A DNA stretch of 44,068 nt from an uncultured Eubacterium sp. (GTDB taxonomy: Bacteria > Bacillota > Clostridia > Lachnospirales > Lachnospiraceae), in contig CAJUHV010000032.1 in NCBI GenBank assembly GCA_910586445.1, forward strand, positions 1-44,068, given 5' to 3'. Shown in pieces: positions 22,386 to 30,914 of the stretch. The notes under the pieces are model-generated. The model was not told where the DNA came from. It was given only the letters and a program-made list of their open reading frames with translations, and searched no databases. Numbering within the stretch: the stretch's first letter is position 1; each line of letters begins with the position of its first letter. The position numbers were made by a program, and so were the translations under genes.

Positions 22386-24181
22386 TTGCCTGCTAAATAA
22401 TTCCCTCTCTCTAATCTCTCTCTGTTTTCTTCTGTATAAGTCACCTCTGGAATGCGGATGGAGACTATGGTTCCTACATCAGGTTCACTTTCCACGATAA
22501 GGCCGTATTCTTTTCCAAATAATATCTGAATGCGGTTGTTTACATTGACAAGCCCGACCCCGGACCCGCGCGTGTGGACACGCCTGCTGTCTGTTAAGAT
22601 CAGCTTTACATCCTCTTCTGACATTCCGACCCCGTTATCCGATACAGAAAGAATTATGTTTCCGCCTTCTTTTTTTCCTGATACTTTAATTTCGCCGCCG
22701 TCGTCCATAACACTGACCCCATAATTGATCGCATTTTCAAGTATCGGCTGTAAAACTAGTTTTACAATACAGCAGGAACAGATCTCTTCGTCTATATCAA
22801 ATACTATTGAAAAGAAATTCTTGTAACGTATCTTTTGTATGTTCATATAGCTTTTTGCATGCTGCAGCTCATCTTTTATGCTGATCACTGTCCGCCCCTT
22901 AGACAGGCTGATGCGAAAGAGCTTTGCCAGCTCCGAAATCATGCATACTGCGTCGTCATTACGCTCTCCTTCGATCATCCATGTAATCGAATCAAGCGTA
23001 TTATATAAAAAATGGGGATTGATCTGACTCTGCAGCGCATCCAGCTCGCTTTTTCTCCGCTCGTTCTGTTCCAGTACAATTTTATTCATAAGCGTATCAA
23101 TCTGCTCATATGAACGCTGGATCGAATACCCTAGGTGCCTGATTTCCAATGATCCGCCGATATATATATCTGGCTTTTCGCCTGCTTCATATTCCATAAC
23201 CGAATCCTTCAGCTTTAAAATAGGGCTGGAGATCCTGACAGAAACGATACGGTTAATTACGGCGAGCATCATTGTCATCAGCAGTACAAGCATTACTATA
23301 AAATACTGCATGTCAAACATGCCGTGCGTAAATGCAGAATATGGGATTACGCCTATCAGTTTCCATCCCGTATAGCTGATTGTATTGACAAGCACTTTGC
23401 GGTGCTCTCCTCCAAATGTTTCATCGTAGATTCCGTCTTTATACTTTGCCGCTGCAATATTATTTTCTTTAAAAATACCGTTGCTGATCTGGATCTGCCG
23501 TTTGTGGTATATAATCTGCCCATTGCTGTCACACAAATAAAAATACTGTCCGTTGCTGGATTTGTTGATCTGCTTCATCATCCGGGAAATGCCGGAATAA
23601 TCCATATCTACCAGCAGCACGCCAAACTGAGGCTCCCCATGGTCTGTGATCTCTACCACGCGGCTTAGTGAAATCACCCAGTAATACCGGAAAGCAGCGT
23701 CTTGAAACAGATTCTGAATATGCGGCGTGGAAAAATGCATGTTTTCCCGCTCATTTACCGCCTGCACATACCAGTCCTGTTTTGTAATATCAGGATCTTC
23801 TTTCTGAAGGGCAATCGGCTCTGCGGCTACCAGGCTCCCGTAATTATTATAGATCGCTATGCTGCGCAGGCTTTTTTTATTTGCTTCGTACAGCAAATTC
23901 ATCCCGCGCTGAATACTGTTATCTTTGCTTGAAAAATCATTTTCTTTGACCACATTATAATATACCGCATCTGAAATCTGACGCATATTGACCAGATAGT
24001 CTTCAAGGCTCTCTCCGGTCTGCTCGATCAGCTTTTTTGTGCTCTGCGTCATTTCCTGTCTGGATGAAGCTGATACCCTGACATACATTACAATTCCAAG
24101 CACAAGCAGGATTGAAATAGAAATAGCGGAAAATGCAATCATGATCATTGACTGCATTCCTCTCGGCTTTGAATTTTTCAT
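22382..24181 (-). CDS. YesM/LytS-type sensor histidine kinase
   Basis: The 599-residue kinase has two membrane segments (about 12-34 and 291-313) flanking a Cache-like extracellular sensor. A HAMP-type linker (SPILKLKDSVMEYEAG) follows, then a His_kinase domain with phospho-acceptor His390 in QSQINPHFLYNTLD and an HATPase domain (N-box LQPILENAINYG; G1 SDNGVGMS; G2 GSGVGLVNVNNR). It should autophosphorylate and pass phosphate to the response regulator encoded 10 bp upstream. The overlapping downstream anchored binding protein is likely its sugar-sensing partner. Confidence 0.92.
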   Translation of the reverse strand: MKNSKPRGMQSMIMIAFSAISISILLVLGIVMYVRVSASSRQEMTQSTKKLIEQTGESLEDYLVNMRQISDAVYYNVVKENDFSSKDNSIQRGMNLLYEANKKSLRSIAIYNNYGSLVAAEPIALQKEDPDITKQDWYVQAVNERENMHFSTPHIQNLFQDAAFRYYWVISLSRVVEITDHGEPQFGVLLVDMDYSGISRMMKQINKSSNGQYFYLCDSNGQIIYHKRQIQISNGIFKENNIAAAKYKDGIYDETFGGEHRKVLVNTISYTGWKLIGVIPYSAFTHGMFDMQYFIVMLVLLMTMMLAVINRIVSVRISSPILKLKDSVMEYEAGEKPDIYIGGSLEIRHLGYSIQRSYEQIDTLMNKIVLEQNERRKSELDALQSQINPHFLYNTLDSITWMIEGERNDDAVCMISELAKLFRISLSKGRTVISIKDELQHAKSYMNIQKIRYKNFFSIVFDIDEEICSCCIVKLVLQPILENAINYGVSVMDDGGEIKVSGKKEGGNIILSVSDNGVGMSEEDVKLILTDSRRVHTRGSGVGLVNVNNRIQILFGKEYGLIVESEPDVGTIVSIRIPEVTYTEENRERLERGNYLAGK

Positions 24182-24191
24182 AGTTTAACGC

Positions 24192-25802
24192 TTAATTTTC
24201 ACTTTCTGAATGCTCTGTCCTGTATTTTGAAGGCGACACACCAAACCGCCTTTTAAATACATAACTGAAATAATTGGGATCTGTGTATCCTACATTTTTT
24301 GCAATAATATAGCTTTTTTCATTTGACTCGATCAGACGGCATGCTGCCTGATCCATCCGGTAATCTGTCAGATAACGGATAAATGAATTGCCTGTCTCTT
24401 TTTTAAATATTGTAGAAAAATAGGAGTTTGATACACCCAGTACCTCACAAATGCTGTCAAGCGACAGTTCTTCATCCGCATAGTTATTATGTACATATTC
24501 TTTTGCTTTTGATACAAATGACTTTGTAGACTTATTCCTCTGGCTGATCAATGTGTCACGCAGGCAGAGACTGCTGTTGATCAGCCACTTTCGTAATACA
24601 TCAGGCTCCAGATCCAGCAGCCCATGATACAATTGTCCGATATCGCCTGTAAAATCATCAATCATAATATCGTTATTTGATAAAAACCTGTATAAGGCAC
24701 TGATCAATTCCATCAAGTCTATATGATGCTGATGCAGCGATTTATTTGGAAAAGATGTGCGTGCAAGATACTGGTCAACTGCCCTGGTCACATCTGTTTC
24801 GGAACCAATGCGTATCATTTTAAATAGTTCTGTTAAATCCGAATCATTGATCATGCTGCATCTGCCTGTTTCCTGCGGCACAATCTCTTTCATGTTAATT
24901 GCTCTGGAGGCTCCATAGACTACCCGGTAAGACACTGCCTCACGCGCGCTGCCGTATGACTGTGACAATTCCAGAATATTCCCGCAGACCTGCCCTATGC
25001 CTATTGTGACGACGGCACCGATCATGCGCCTTACATATTTACAGAACCTGTCGCATTCATCTGTCAGGTCAGAAATCTCATTTTCGGTTCCAAGCTGGGA
25101 AATCAAAACGGTATTTCCTAAATAAGAAAAACATTTCTCCTGCCATTTTTCCACCAGACGTTCTTTTGCCTGCTTTTGAACGGATGTAAATAAAAGCAGT
25201 GAATTCATATCATTCGGTACCTGGCTGGAAGATGTGTGGATAACAAGGCAGCAAAAATAAGGCCCTGCCAGCGAAATCTGATAATCAGAAAGAAATTTGG
25301 GAATTTCATCTTCATGCATCCTGCCTTCAATTAATGCAGAATAAAAATCTGCCTGAAGCAGTGGAAGTGAATCCAGATAGTATTTCTGTAAGATCTGCAC
25401 ATTGCGTTTTTCACTTATTTCTTGATCTAATTTTATTTTGAGCTTTTCAAATACTTTTGTAAGCTCTACGGAATTTACCGGTTTTAGAATATATTCTTCG
25501 GCTTCTAAATGCACGGCTTCTTTTGCATACTCAAACTCATCAAATCCGGTAAAAAATAAGATCTTGGTAGCCGGAAACTCATCCTTGATACGATTGGCCA
25601 GCTCCATGCCGTCCATATATGGCATCTTGATATCAGTCATAACTACGTCCGGCTGAAACTCTTCTACCATTTCCAATGCTTTTATGCCGTTTGCAGCATT
25701 TCCGATCACGGAAAACCCAAGCCCCTCCCAATCCATTTTTCTCATAATTGCCTGTATGACTTCTTCTTCATCATCCGCCAGAAGAATTGTGTATTTCTTC
25801 AT
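24192..25802 (-). CDS. YesN/AraC-type response regulator
   Basis: The start at 25802 has GGAG 8 nt upstream; the longer frame has none. The 536-residue protein has an N-terminal receiver (acidic pair at 10-11, phospho-acceptor Asp57 in MTDIKMPYMDG, Lys in ILKPV). A ~300-residue middle region follows. The C-terminal AraC-type double helix-turn-helix is at about 430-530 (LSLDSICEVLGVSNSYFSTIFKKETG; IAKNVGYTDPNYFSYVFKRRFGVSPSKYR). Phosphorylated YesN proteins bind direct repeats upstream of sugar transport operons. The candidate target is the mgl promoter region. It is the first gene of the sensor operon and has its own promoter. Confidence 0.93.
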   Translation of the reverse strand: MKKYTILLADDEEEVIQAIMRKMDWEGLGFSVIGNAANGIKALEMVEEFQPDVVMTDIKMPYMDGMELANRIKDEFPATKILFFTGFDEFEYAKEAVHLEAEEYILKPVNSVELTKVFEKLKIKLDQEISEKRNVQILQKYYLDSLPLLQADFYSALIEGRMHEDEIPKFLSDYQISLAGPYFCCLVIHTSSSQVPNDMNSLLLFTSVQKQAKERLVEKWQEKCFSYLGNTVLISQLGTENEISDLTDECDRFCKYVRRMIGAVVTIGIGQVCGNILELSQSYGSAREAVSYRVVYGASRAINMKEIVPQETGRCSMINDSDLTELFKMIRIGSETDVTRAVDQYLARTSFPNKSLHQHHIDLMELISALYRFLSNNDIMIDDFTGDIGQLYHGLLDLEPDVLRKWLINSSLCLRDTLISQRNKSTKSFVSKAKEYVHNNYADEELSLDSICEVLGVSNSYFSTIFKKETGNSFIRYLTDYRMDQAACRLIESNEKSYIIAKNVGYTDPNYFSYVFKRRFGVSPSKYRTEHSESEN

Positions 25803-25849
25803 ATTTATTTCTCCATATATTCTATACTGCAACATTCTGATTTTGCATT

Positions 25850-25878
25850 ATTATATCAGACGTGCTGTCATATGTAAA
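25850..25878 (-). promoter_or_regulatory. Promoter of the sensor/regulator operon
   Basis: On the minus strand TTTACA (25873-25878), 17 nt, TATAAT (25850-25855), about 48 bp before the response regulator start codon. It shows that this operon can be expressed separately from mglBAC. Confidence 0.7.
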
Positions 25879-25889
25879 CTGTACAGTTT
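25876..25889. promoter_or_regulatory. 14-bp perfect palindrome at the -35 region
   Basis: AAACTGTACAGTTT is a perfect palindrome overlapping the -35 hexamer of the sensor-operon promoter by 3 bp. Such placement suits a repressor operator. The cognate regulator is unknown. Confidence 0.5.
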
Positions 25890-25917
25890 TATATAGGATT
25901 CTTTCTGCCTGCCATTA

Positions 25918-25950
25918 TAAAAAGAGCCAGATTTGATTCCGGCTCCTTTT
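25918..25950 (-). terminator. Terminator of the mgl operon
   Basis: On the minus strand GAGCCGGA and TCTGGCTC form a stem with one mismatch, followed by TTTTTATAAT, 11 bp beyond the mglC stop codon. Confidence 0.8.
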
Positions 25951-25960
25951 ATAATCATAA

Positions 25961-27616
25961 CTATTTTTTCTGGACATATTTTAAACAGTCAAGCATTACC
26001 GCAACGAGGATGATAATGCCAGAAAATACGAACTGCAGATTCGTATCAATACCTAGAATGGTCAATGAATAGGTCAGCGCTGTAAAGATAAATACACCTA
26101 CTACTACGCCCGAAATCTTGCCAATGCCGCCGGTAAAGGAAACACCGCCTACTACGCAGGCTGCAATCGCATCCATTTCCCAGCCCTGCCCATAAGCTCC
26201 TGAACCAGAACCAAACATTCTCGCACATTCCAGCCAGGAACCAAAGCCGTATAAAATACCTGCCAGAACAAATGCGCCTACTGTCACGCGGAATACAGAT
26301 ATACCGGATACAGCTGCTGCTTCTGGGTTGCCGCCTACGGCGTACAGATTTTTACCAAATGTCGTCTTATTCCAGATAAACCATACAATTGCAATCGCTG
26401 CTGCTGCCCAAAGAATAATTGTAGGGAATCCATTGATCTTTGGTATGATCATATTTGGAATTTCAGGTTCTATGGCACCAAAGGATACACCTTTTGTCGC
26501 ATAGGTCACTATACCAAAAATAACCAGCATATTCGCCATCGTAGAAATAAACGGGTGCATCTTAAACTTGGCGGTAAAGAAACCGGCAATTGCTGTAAAT
26601 GATGTACATAAAACAATACAGACAACCAATGCAAGTATTACTCTTACGCCTACCGGAAGACCTGTAAAATCAAATATATGACCGAATACAGAGCCTGTAT
26701 TGACACCCTGGTGCATGATAATTGTAGCAGTCGTCATGCCCATGCCGACCATACGCCCAATGGAAAGATCCGTACCGGTAAGGAGTATCAGTCCGGCAAC
26801 ACCTAGTGCAAGGAACATACGCGGTGAAGCCTGCTGGAGTATATTTAAGATATTATTGAATGTAAGCAGCGGCGTCTTTTTTACAAACTGCGCAATAAGA
26901 CACAATGCAATAAAAACTAATATAATTGCTATATATAATCCATTCTGCAGTAAAAATGACCTGCGGTTAAATGTATACCTATAGTTTTCCCATTTTTGTG
27001 CCCTTACTTCCATAAACGTAAATTTTGACATGCGCAGCAGGTCAATCAAGTGGTATTTATAAGTATACGCTGCATGTTTTCGATCTTTGATTTCCTGAAG
27101 GTCTTTTTCCAGAACCATTTTAGCGTCAAACAGCCGATTCTTATGAACGTACTTCTCATCTTTGATTTCCTGATGGTCTGAAAGTTTTGAAACCGCTGCC
27201 TGATGCTCCTTTTCAAGCTCGGCAACCCTTCTATTGTATTTCTCTCTTGCTTCTGCTTTTTCTGCTCTGCAGCTTTCTTTGACCGGCAAGTAATAATCGT
27301 TTTGAAAGTGTTCTTTGATATAATTTTCTGCATCCGAAATCAGCTTCGCAATCTCATCTTTGTTTTTCTCTTCGACTGCCCTGGCTTTCTCCAGCTCTTC
27401 ACGGTCTTTTGCCATTTCTGCTGCTTTCTCCTGGCTTGTAAGAGAACGGTCTCTCTTTAATCCATCCATCCGGTTTTGAAGAGAGATAACTCTGTCTGTC
27501 CCGTCTGCCCTGAGACGATCTATTTTTTCCTGAATCTTGCCGACATAATCATCTATCGGCTGACGCAGCTTTTTTTCCTGCTCCGCCGTAAGAATCCCAC
27601 TGTTTCCATTTGCCAT
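25961..27616 (-). CDS. mglC: Galactose ABC permease MglC with long N-terminal extension
   Basis: Residues from about 220 to 551 form a normal-length MglC/RbsC-type permease: multiple membrane segments, FLALGVAGLILLTGTDLSIGRMVGM, FISTMANMLVIFGI, AVGGNPEAAAVSGI and VVGGVSFTGGIGKISG. Before it lie ~220 extra residues that are highly charged (Lys, Glu, Arg, Asp), helical and heptad-like (e.g. RVAELEKEHQAAVSKL), so probably a cytoplasmic coiled coil. Typical MglC proteins have ~330 residues. The frame is continuous and the ribosome site GGGAGA precedes this early ATG, so the extension looks genuine. It pairs with MglA 18 bp upstream. The extension may contact the ATPase or another cytosolic partner (inference). 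Confidence 0.9.
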   Translation of the reverse strand: MANGNSGILTAEQEKKLRQPIDDYVGKIQEKIDRLRADGTDRVISLQNRMDGLKRDRSLTSQEKAAEMAKDREELEKARAVEEKNKDEIAKLISDAENYIKEHFQNDYYLPVKESCRAEKAEAREKYNRRVAELEKEHQAAVSKLSDHQEIKDEKYVHKNRLFDAKMVLEKDLQEIKDRKHAAYTYKYHLIDLLRMSKFTFMEVRAQKWENYRYTFNRRSFLLQNGLYIAIILVFIALCLIAQFVKKTPLLTFNNILNILQQASPRMFLALGVAGLILLTGTDLSIGRMVGMGMTTATIIMHQGVNTGSVFGHIFDFTGLPVGVRVILALVVCIVLCTSFTAIAGFFTAKFKMHPFISTMANMLVIFGIVTYATKGVSFGAIEPEIPNMIIPKINGFPTIILWAAAAIAIVWFIWNKTTFGKNLYAVGGNPEAAAVSGISVFRVTVGAFVLAGILYGFGSWLECARMFGSGSGAYGQGWEMDAIAACVVGGVSFTGGIGKISGVVVGVFIFTALTYSLTILGIDTNLQFVFSGIIILVAVMLDCLKYVQKK

Positions 27617-27634
27617 AACTATTCATCTCCCTTA

Positions 27635-29143
27635 CTATAGGTATTTTGCGCTGAGTCTGAGCAGCTCTTCCTGATTTGTCTCTTTTGTATTTACAATTCC
27701 AGAGAGGTGTCCGTTTGACATTACCCCGATACGGTTTGTTATGCCTAGTATTTCCGGCATTTCAGAAGAAACAACAATAATTGTCTTGCCCTGCTTTGCC
27801 ATATTAATAATTAATTCATAGATCTCGTATTTTGCTCCTACATCAATGCCCCTCGTAGGTTCATCCATCATAAAGATCTGCGGGTCGCGCTCCAGCCATT
27901 TACCTAATATTACTTTCTGCTGATTTCCTCCGGAAAGGCTGGAAATCATATCTTCCGGGCCCATACATTTTGTATGCATAATTTTGATTTCTTTTGCAGT
28001 CGCCTTGACCATTTTAGAATCAGAAAGAGCCATGCCGGATTTATACTGTTCCAGATTTGCTATCGTAGTATTAAATGTAAGATCACCCTTCAGGAACAAT
28101 CCATTTGCCTTCCGCTCCTCAGTAACCATTGCAAAACCATGCTCCATAGCTTCTCTTGCATTGTTGAAATTCATAAGGCGGTTATTAAAATAAACACGTC
28201 CTGCCGCCCTGGTACGTACGCCAAAAATTGTCTCCAAAAGCTCTGTACGTCCGGCTCCTACCAGGCCATACAGTCCAAAAATTTCTCCTTCTTTTACATC
28301 AAATGTAATGTCCTGCAGATGAGGTTCAAACTTTGTGGATAAATGCTGAATTGATAAAATAACGTCTTTTGGTGTATTGTCAACTGGTGGAAATCGATTT
28401 TCCAGAGAACGGCCGACCATAGCTGCTATTAATTCATTCATATCTGTTTCTTTGCTGCTTTTTGTCATAACCAGGTTGCCGTCACGAAGCACAGAGATCT
28501 CATCACAGATTTCAAATATTTCATCCATTTTGTGAGAAATGTAAATCAGGGATATTCCCTGCTCTTTTAACATTCTCATCATCTCAAACAGCTTATTTAC
28601 CTCTTGTACGGTCAATGAAGAGGTAGGTTCATCTAAAACAATTACTTTGGAATTATAAGAAATAGCCTTGGCAATTTCACACATCTGCCGCTGCGATACA
28701 GACATATTCCGCATTGGCTGAGTAAGATTCACGGTCATGCCCAGCTTTCGAAACAGCTCCGAAGCCTCTTTTTTCATCCTGCCTTCATCAACCACGCCCA
28801 TGGAATTGACCGGATACCGTCCCAGAAACAAATTATCTATTACATTTCTTTCCAGACACTGGTTCAATTCCTGATGAACCATTGCAATGCCATTTTCAAG
28901 AGCATCCTTAGGTCCTGAAAAGCTTACTTCCTTACCGTCCAGGAAGATATTACCTTCATCTTTTTGATACGTTCCGAAAAGGCACTTCATCATTGTAGAT
29001 TTGCCGGCACCATTTTCACCCATCAGTCCCATAACCGACCCGCGCTTGAGATCCAGATTGATATGATCCAATACTCTGTTCCGGCCAAAAGACTTGCTCA
29101 TGCTGCGTATCGATAAGACGATATCATCTTTCTTATCTGCCAT
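27635..29143 (-). CDS. mglA: Galactose ABC transporter ATP-binding protein MglA
   Basis: The 502-residue protein has two fused ABC domains. The first has Walker A GENGAGKST, an atypical signature MSVSQRQM (usual for the RbsA/MglA class) and Walker B KVIVLDEPTS. The second has a degenerate P-loop GLVGAGRTE, signature LSGGNQQK and Walker B FMMDEPTRG. It powers uptake of a hexose through MglC. An AGGAG ribosome site precedes the ATG. It lies between the permuted mglB and mglC, with a stable hairpin in the gap after mglB. Confidence 0.95.
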   Translation of the reverse strand: MADKKDDIVLSIRSMSKSFGRNRVLDHINLDLKRGSVMGLMGENGAGKSTMMKCLFGTYQKDEGNIFLDGKEVSFSGPKDALENGIAMVHQELNQCLERNVIDNLFLGRYPVNSMGVVDEGRMKKEASELFRKLGMTVNLTQPMRNMSVSQRQMCEIAKAISYNSKVIVLDEPTSSLTVQEVNKLFEMMRMLKEQGISLIYISHKMDEIFEICDEISVLRDGNLVMTKSSKETDMNELIAAMVGRSLENRFPPVDNTPKDVILSIQHLSTKFEPHLQDITFDVKEGEIFGLYGLVGAGRTELLETIFGVRTRAAGRVYFNNRLMNFNNAREAMEHGFAMVTEERKANGLFLKGDLTFNTTIANLEQYKSGMALSDSKMVKATAKEIKIMHTKCMGPEDMISSLSGGNQQKVILGKWLERDPQIFMMDEPTRGIDVGAKYEIYELIINMAKQGKTIIVVSSEMPEILGITNRIGVMSNGHLSGIVNTKETNQEELLRLSAKYL

Positions 29144-29207
29144 ATTTTTACTCCTGTATATGCATGTTGACCTGTTTTACTGTAAGATTATAAAATATTA
29201 GGGAGAA

Positions 29208-29231
29208 TTTCTTCTCCCTAATTGCCGTCTG
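29208..29231 (-). promoter_or_regulatory. Intercistronic hairpin between mglB and mglA
   Basis: TTAGGGAGAA, GAAA, TTCTCCCTAA on the minus strand form a perfect 10-bp stem with a GNRA tetraloop, 26 bp beyond the mglB stop codon. Such hairpins stabilise the upstream binding-protein mRNA and attenuate the downstream genes, giving excess binding protein. A weak U-rich tail follows. Confidence 0.75.
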
Positions 29232-29257
29232 TCCTTATTACAAATAGCAGCTGAAAA

Positions 29258-30628
29258 TTACTGATTCAGTAAAGCTGTATAAGATGCAGCATTGTCTGTC
29301 TTAACCATGTTAATTGCAAATGCATCATACTGACTTGGATTTCCAAGGCGGTTTGTAATATTAGATTCTGTCTGTCCGTCACCGCCGATGTAGTCTACTT
29401 CCAGATTGAGAATATCGTCATAGCTCTGAAGAAGCGGCTGGTAAGTAGAGCTCAGGAAGTTATCAGAAGCATTGTAAATATTCAGCCATACTTTCTTAGT
29501 AGGATGTGCGCCTGCATCAAGCTGTTTGGATACCGGATCGTAAATCTTTGTCGAATCGGTAAAATCTTTGTAGTTATCAGCTGTAACTGCAACGTTTAAT
29601 GCATAATAAGAACGCTGCTCTTCATTGTATACATATACATCATCCGATAATGTGTTTCCTGCATCATCTTCTGTACCAATACCTGTGTCGATATCAACGC
29701 CGTCTAACGCATTGCGGAGAACGCGGAGCGTCAGATATGCCTGCACATCTGCATGCTGGCTGATTGTTCCGCCGTAGCCGTCTGCAATCGCTGCTACTGC
29801 ATCACTGTTTGCATCATATCCAAATGTAGGTACTTTGTTATCTTTTGACCATGCATTAAACATTGACATGCCCATGCCGTCGTTGTTTGAAGCAATAATA
29901 TCAATGTCATCACCAAATGATGAAGACCATGTACCGATTGCATTACCTGCGGTAGCTGCATCCCATGTAGCGCCTGCAGAGTTCTTCATTTCCTGAGAAG
30001 CAAGCTCACGTACTACATATTTCTTGCCGTTTACTTCGATTTCTCCATCTTTAACAGCTTTTGCAGAACCGTCTGAGTTTGTTCCTACCGGATCACTGTT
30101 AATGTCTCCGTCTTTTTCTACGCCTGTGCCAAGCGCTTTGCGTATACCTCTTGTACGTGCAATGGAATCATTATGTCCGATGTCGCCGATTGCAAGTACG
30201 TAGCCGATAATGCCGTCACCATTACGGTCAATGCTGTCAATATTTGCTTCTATGTATTCTTTTACCATTGTACCCTGCAGGTCAGCACCCTGATTTGCAT
30301 CAAATCCCACATAATATGTTTTGTCATTAAAGGAAAGAGCTGCCATATCCAGCTCACCGGTAGAGCTGTTGGAAGGCTGGCGGTTAAACCATACCAAAGG
30401 CTTATCTTTATTTGCTACATCTCCCCCTGCGTCGCCTCCGGTATTGTCTGCCTCATCTCCCTGTTCAGCATCATCGCCCGTTTTATCATCTGCTGTCTTG
30501 TCATCTCCAGCCTCGTCTTCTGTTTTCTTATCGTCGCCTTTAGAACTGTCATCGGAAGGTGATCCACATGCAGCAAGAGATACACCCATAATTGCTGCCA
30601 AAACCATAGAAACTACTTTTTTCTTCAT
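29258..30628 (-). CDS. mglB: Circularly permuted galactose-binding lipoprotein
   Basis: The start at 30628 has AAAGGAG 8 nt upstream. The lipobox LAAC puts the lipid on Cys21, and a 52-residue acidic linker (22-73) follows. The fold then begins with KPLVWFNRQPS (77-86), which in canonical MglB is residue ~110. It continues with YYVGFDANQGADLQG, the Ca2+ loop DRNGDG (134-139), GHNDSIAR (151-158), TWDAATA, SNNDGM, FGYDAN and the usual C-terminal strand (LNVAVTADNYKDF). After that comes KVWLNIYNASDNF (379-391) and YDAFAINMV (434-442), which are the N-terminal elements of canonical MglB. Sugar-contact equivalents are retained except Asn256, here Gln291. First gene of mglBAC. Confidence 0.88.
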   Translation of the reverse strand: MKKKVVSMVLAAIMGVSLAACGSPSDDSSKGDDKKTEDEAGDDKTADDKTGDDAEQGDEADNTGGDAGGDVANKDKPLVWFNRQPSNSSTGELDMAALSFNDKTYYVGFDANQGADLQGTMVKEYIEANIDSIDRNGDGIIGYVLAIGDIGHNDSIARTRGIRKALGTGVEKDGDINSDPVGTNSDGSAKAVKDGEIEVNGKKYVVRELASQEMKNSAGATWDAATAGNAIGTWSSSFGDDIDIIASNNDGMGMSMFNAWSKDNKVPTFGYDANSDAVAAIADGYGGTISQHADVQAYLTLRVLRNALDGVDIDTGIGTEDDAGNTLSDDVYVYNEEQRSYYALNVAVTADNYKDFTDSTKIYDPVSKQLDAGAHPTKKVWLNIYNASDNFLSSTYQPLLQSYDDILNLEVDYIGGDGQTESNITNRLGNPSQYDAFAINMVKTDNAASYTALLNQ

Positions 30629-30689
30629 ACTTATTCTCCTTTCCATATAAAACACGCGTTGCGTCCCCTTGTTTATGATGACAGTATAT

Positions 30690-30809
30690 ATTATAGTTTT
30701 AAAAGAGAACATAGAATATTTTTCGTATAACATTGAAATTTTTATGATTTCATTAGTGAAAATCAACAAATTCCATCCTTTTTCTGCATAGTTTTCCGTT
30801 TTTTTGCAT
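30690..30809 (-). promoter_or_regulatory. mgl promoter region with direct repeats
   Basis: On the minus strand a TATAAT (30690-30695) lies about 60 bp before the mglB start, but no -35 hexamer is at the right distance, which suggests activator dependence. Upstream, ATGCAAAAAAACGGA (30795-30809) and ATGCAGAAAAAGGA (30776-30789) are direct repeats 20 bp apart. They are good candidates for binding by the AraC-type response regulator. Confidence 0.5.
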
Positions 30810-30833
30810 TATTCTATATGGAAAAATTCCCCA

Positions 30834-30862
30834 TTGAACAGATCTGCACCAGATGATATAAT
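30834..30862 (+). promoter_or_regulatory. Promoter of the secreted amidase
   Basis: TTGAAC (30834-30839), 17 nt, TATAAT (30857-30862), 52 bp before the start codon. Confidence 0.7.
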
Positions 30863-30914
30863 AAACGTCTACATAATCAGAAACGAATTTACATATTGAG
30901 AAAGGAATTTACAT

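Noticed and set aside
29258..30628. Permuted MglB explained as a frameshift or assembly artefact
   Set aside because: The gene is a single open frame with signal peptide, lipobox, linker and stop in place, and both permuted segments are well formed and complementary, so an artefact is unlikely.
30629..30769. Longer N-terminus for the permuted MglB
   Set aside because: The 47 extra residues precede a perfect signal peptide, and the ribosome site is placed for the ATG at 30628.
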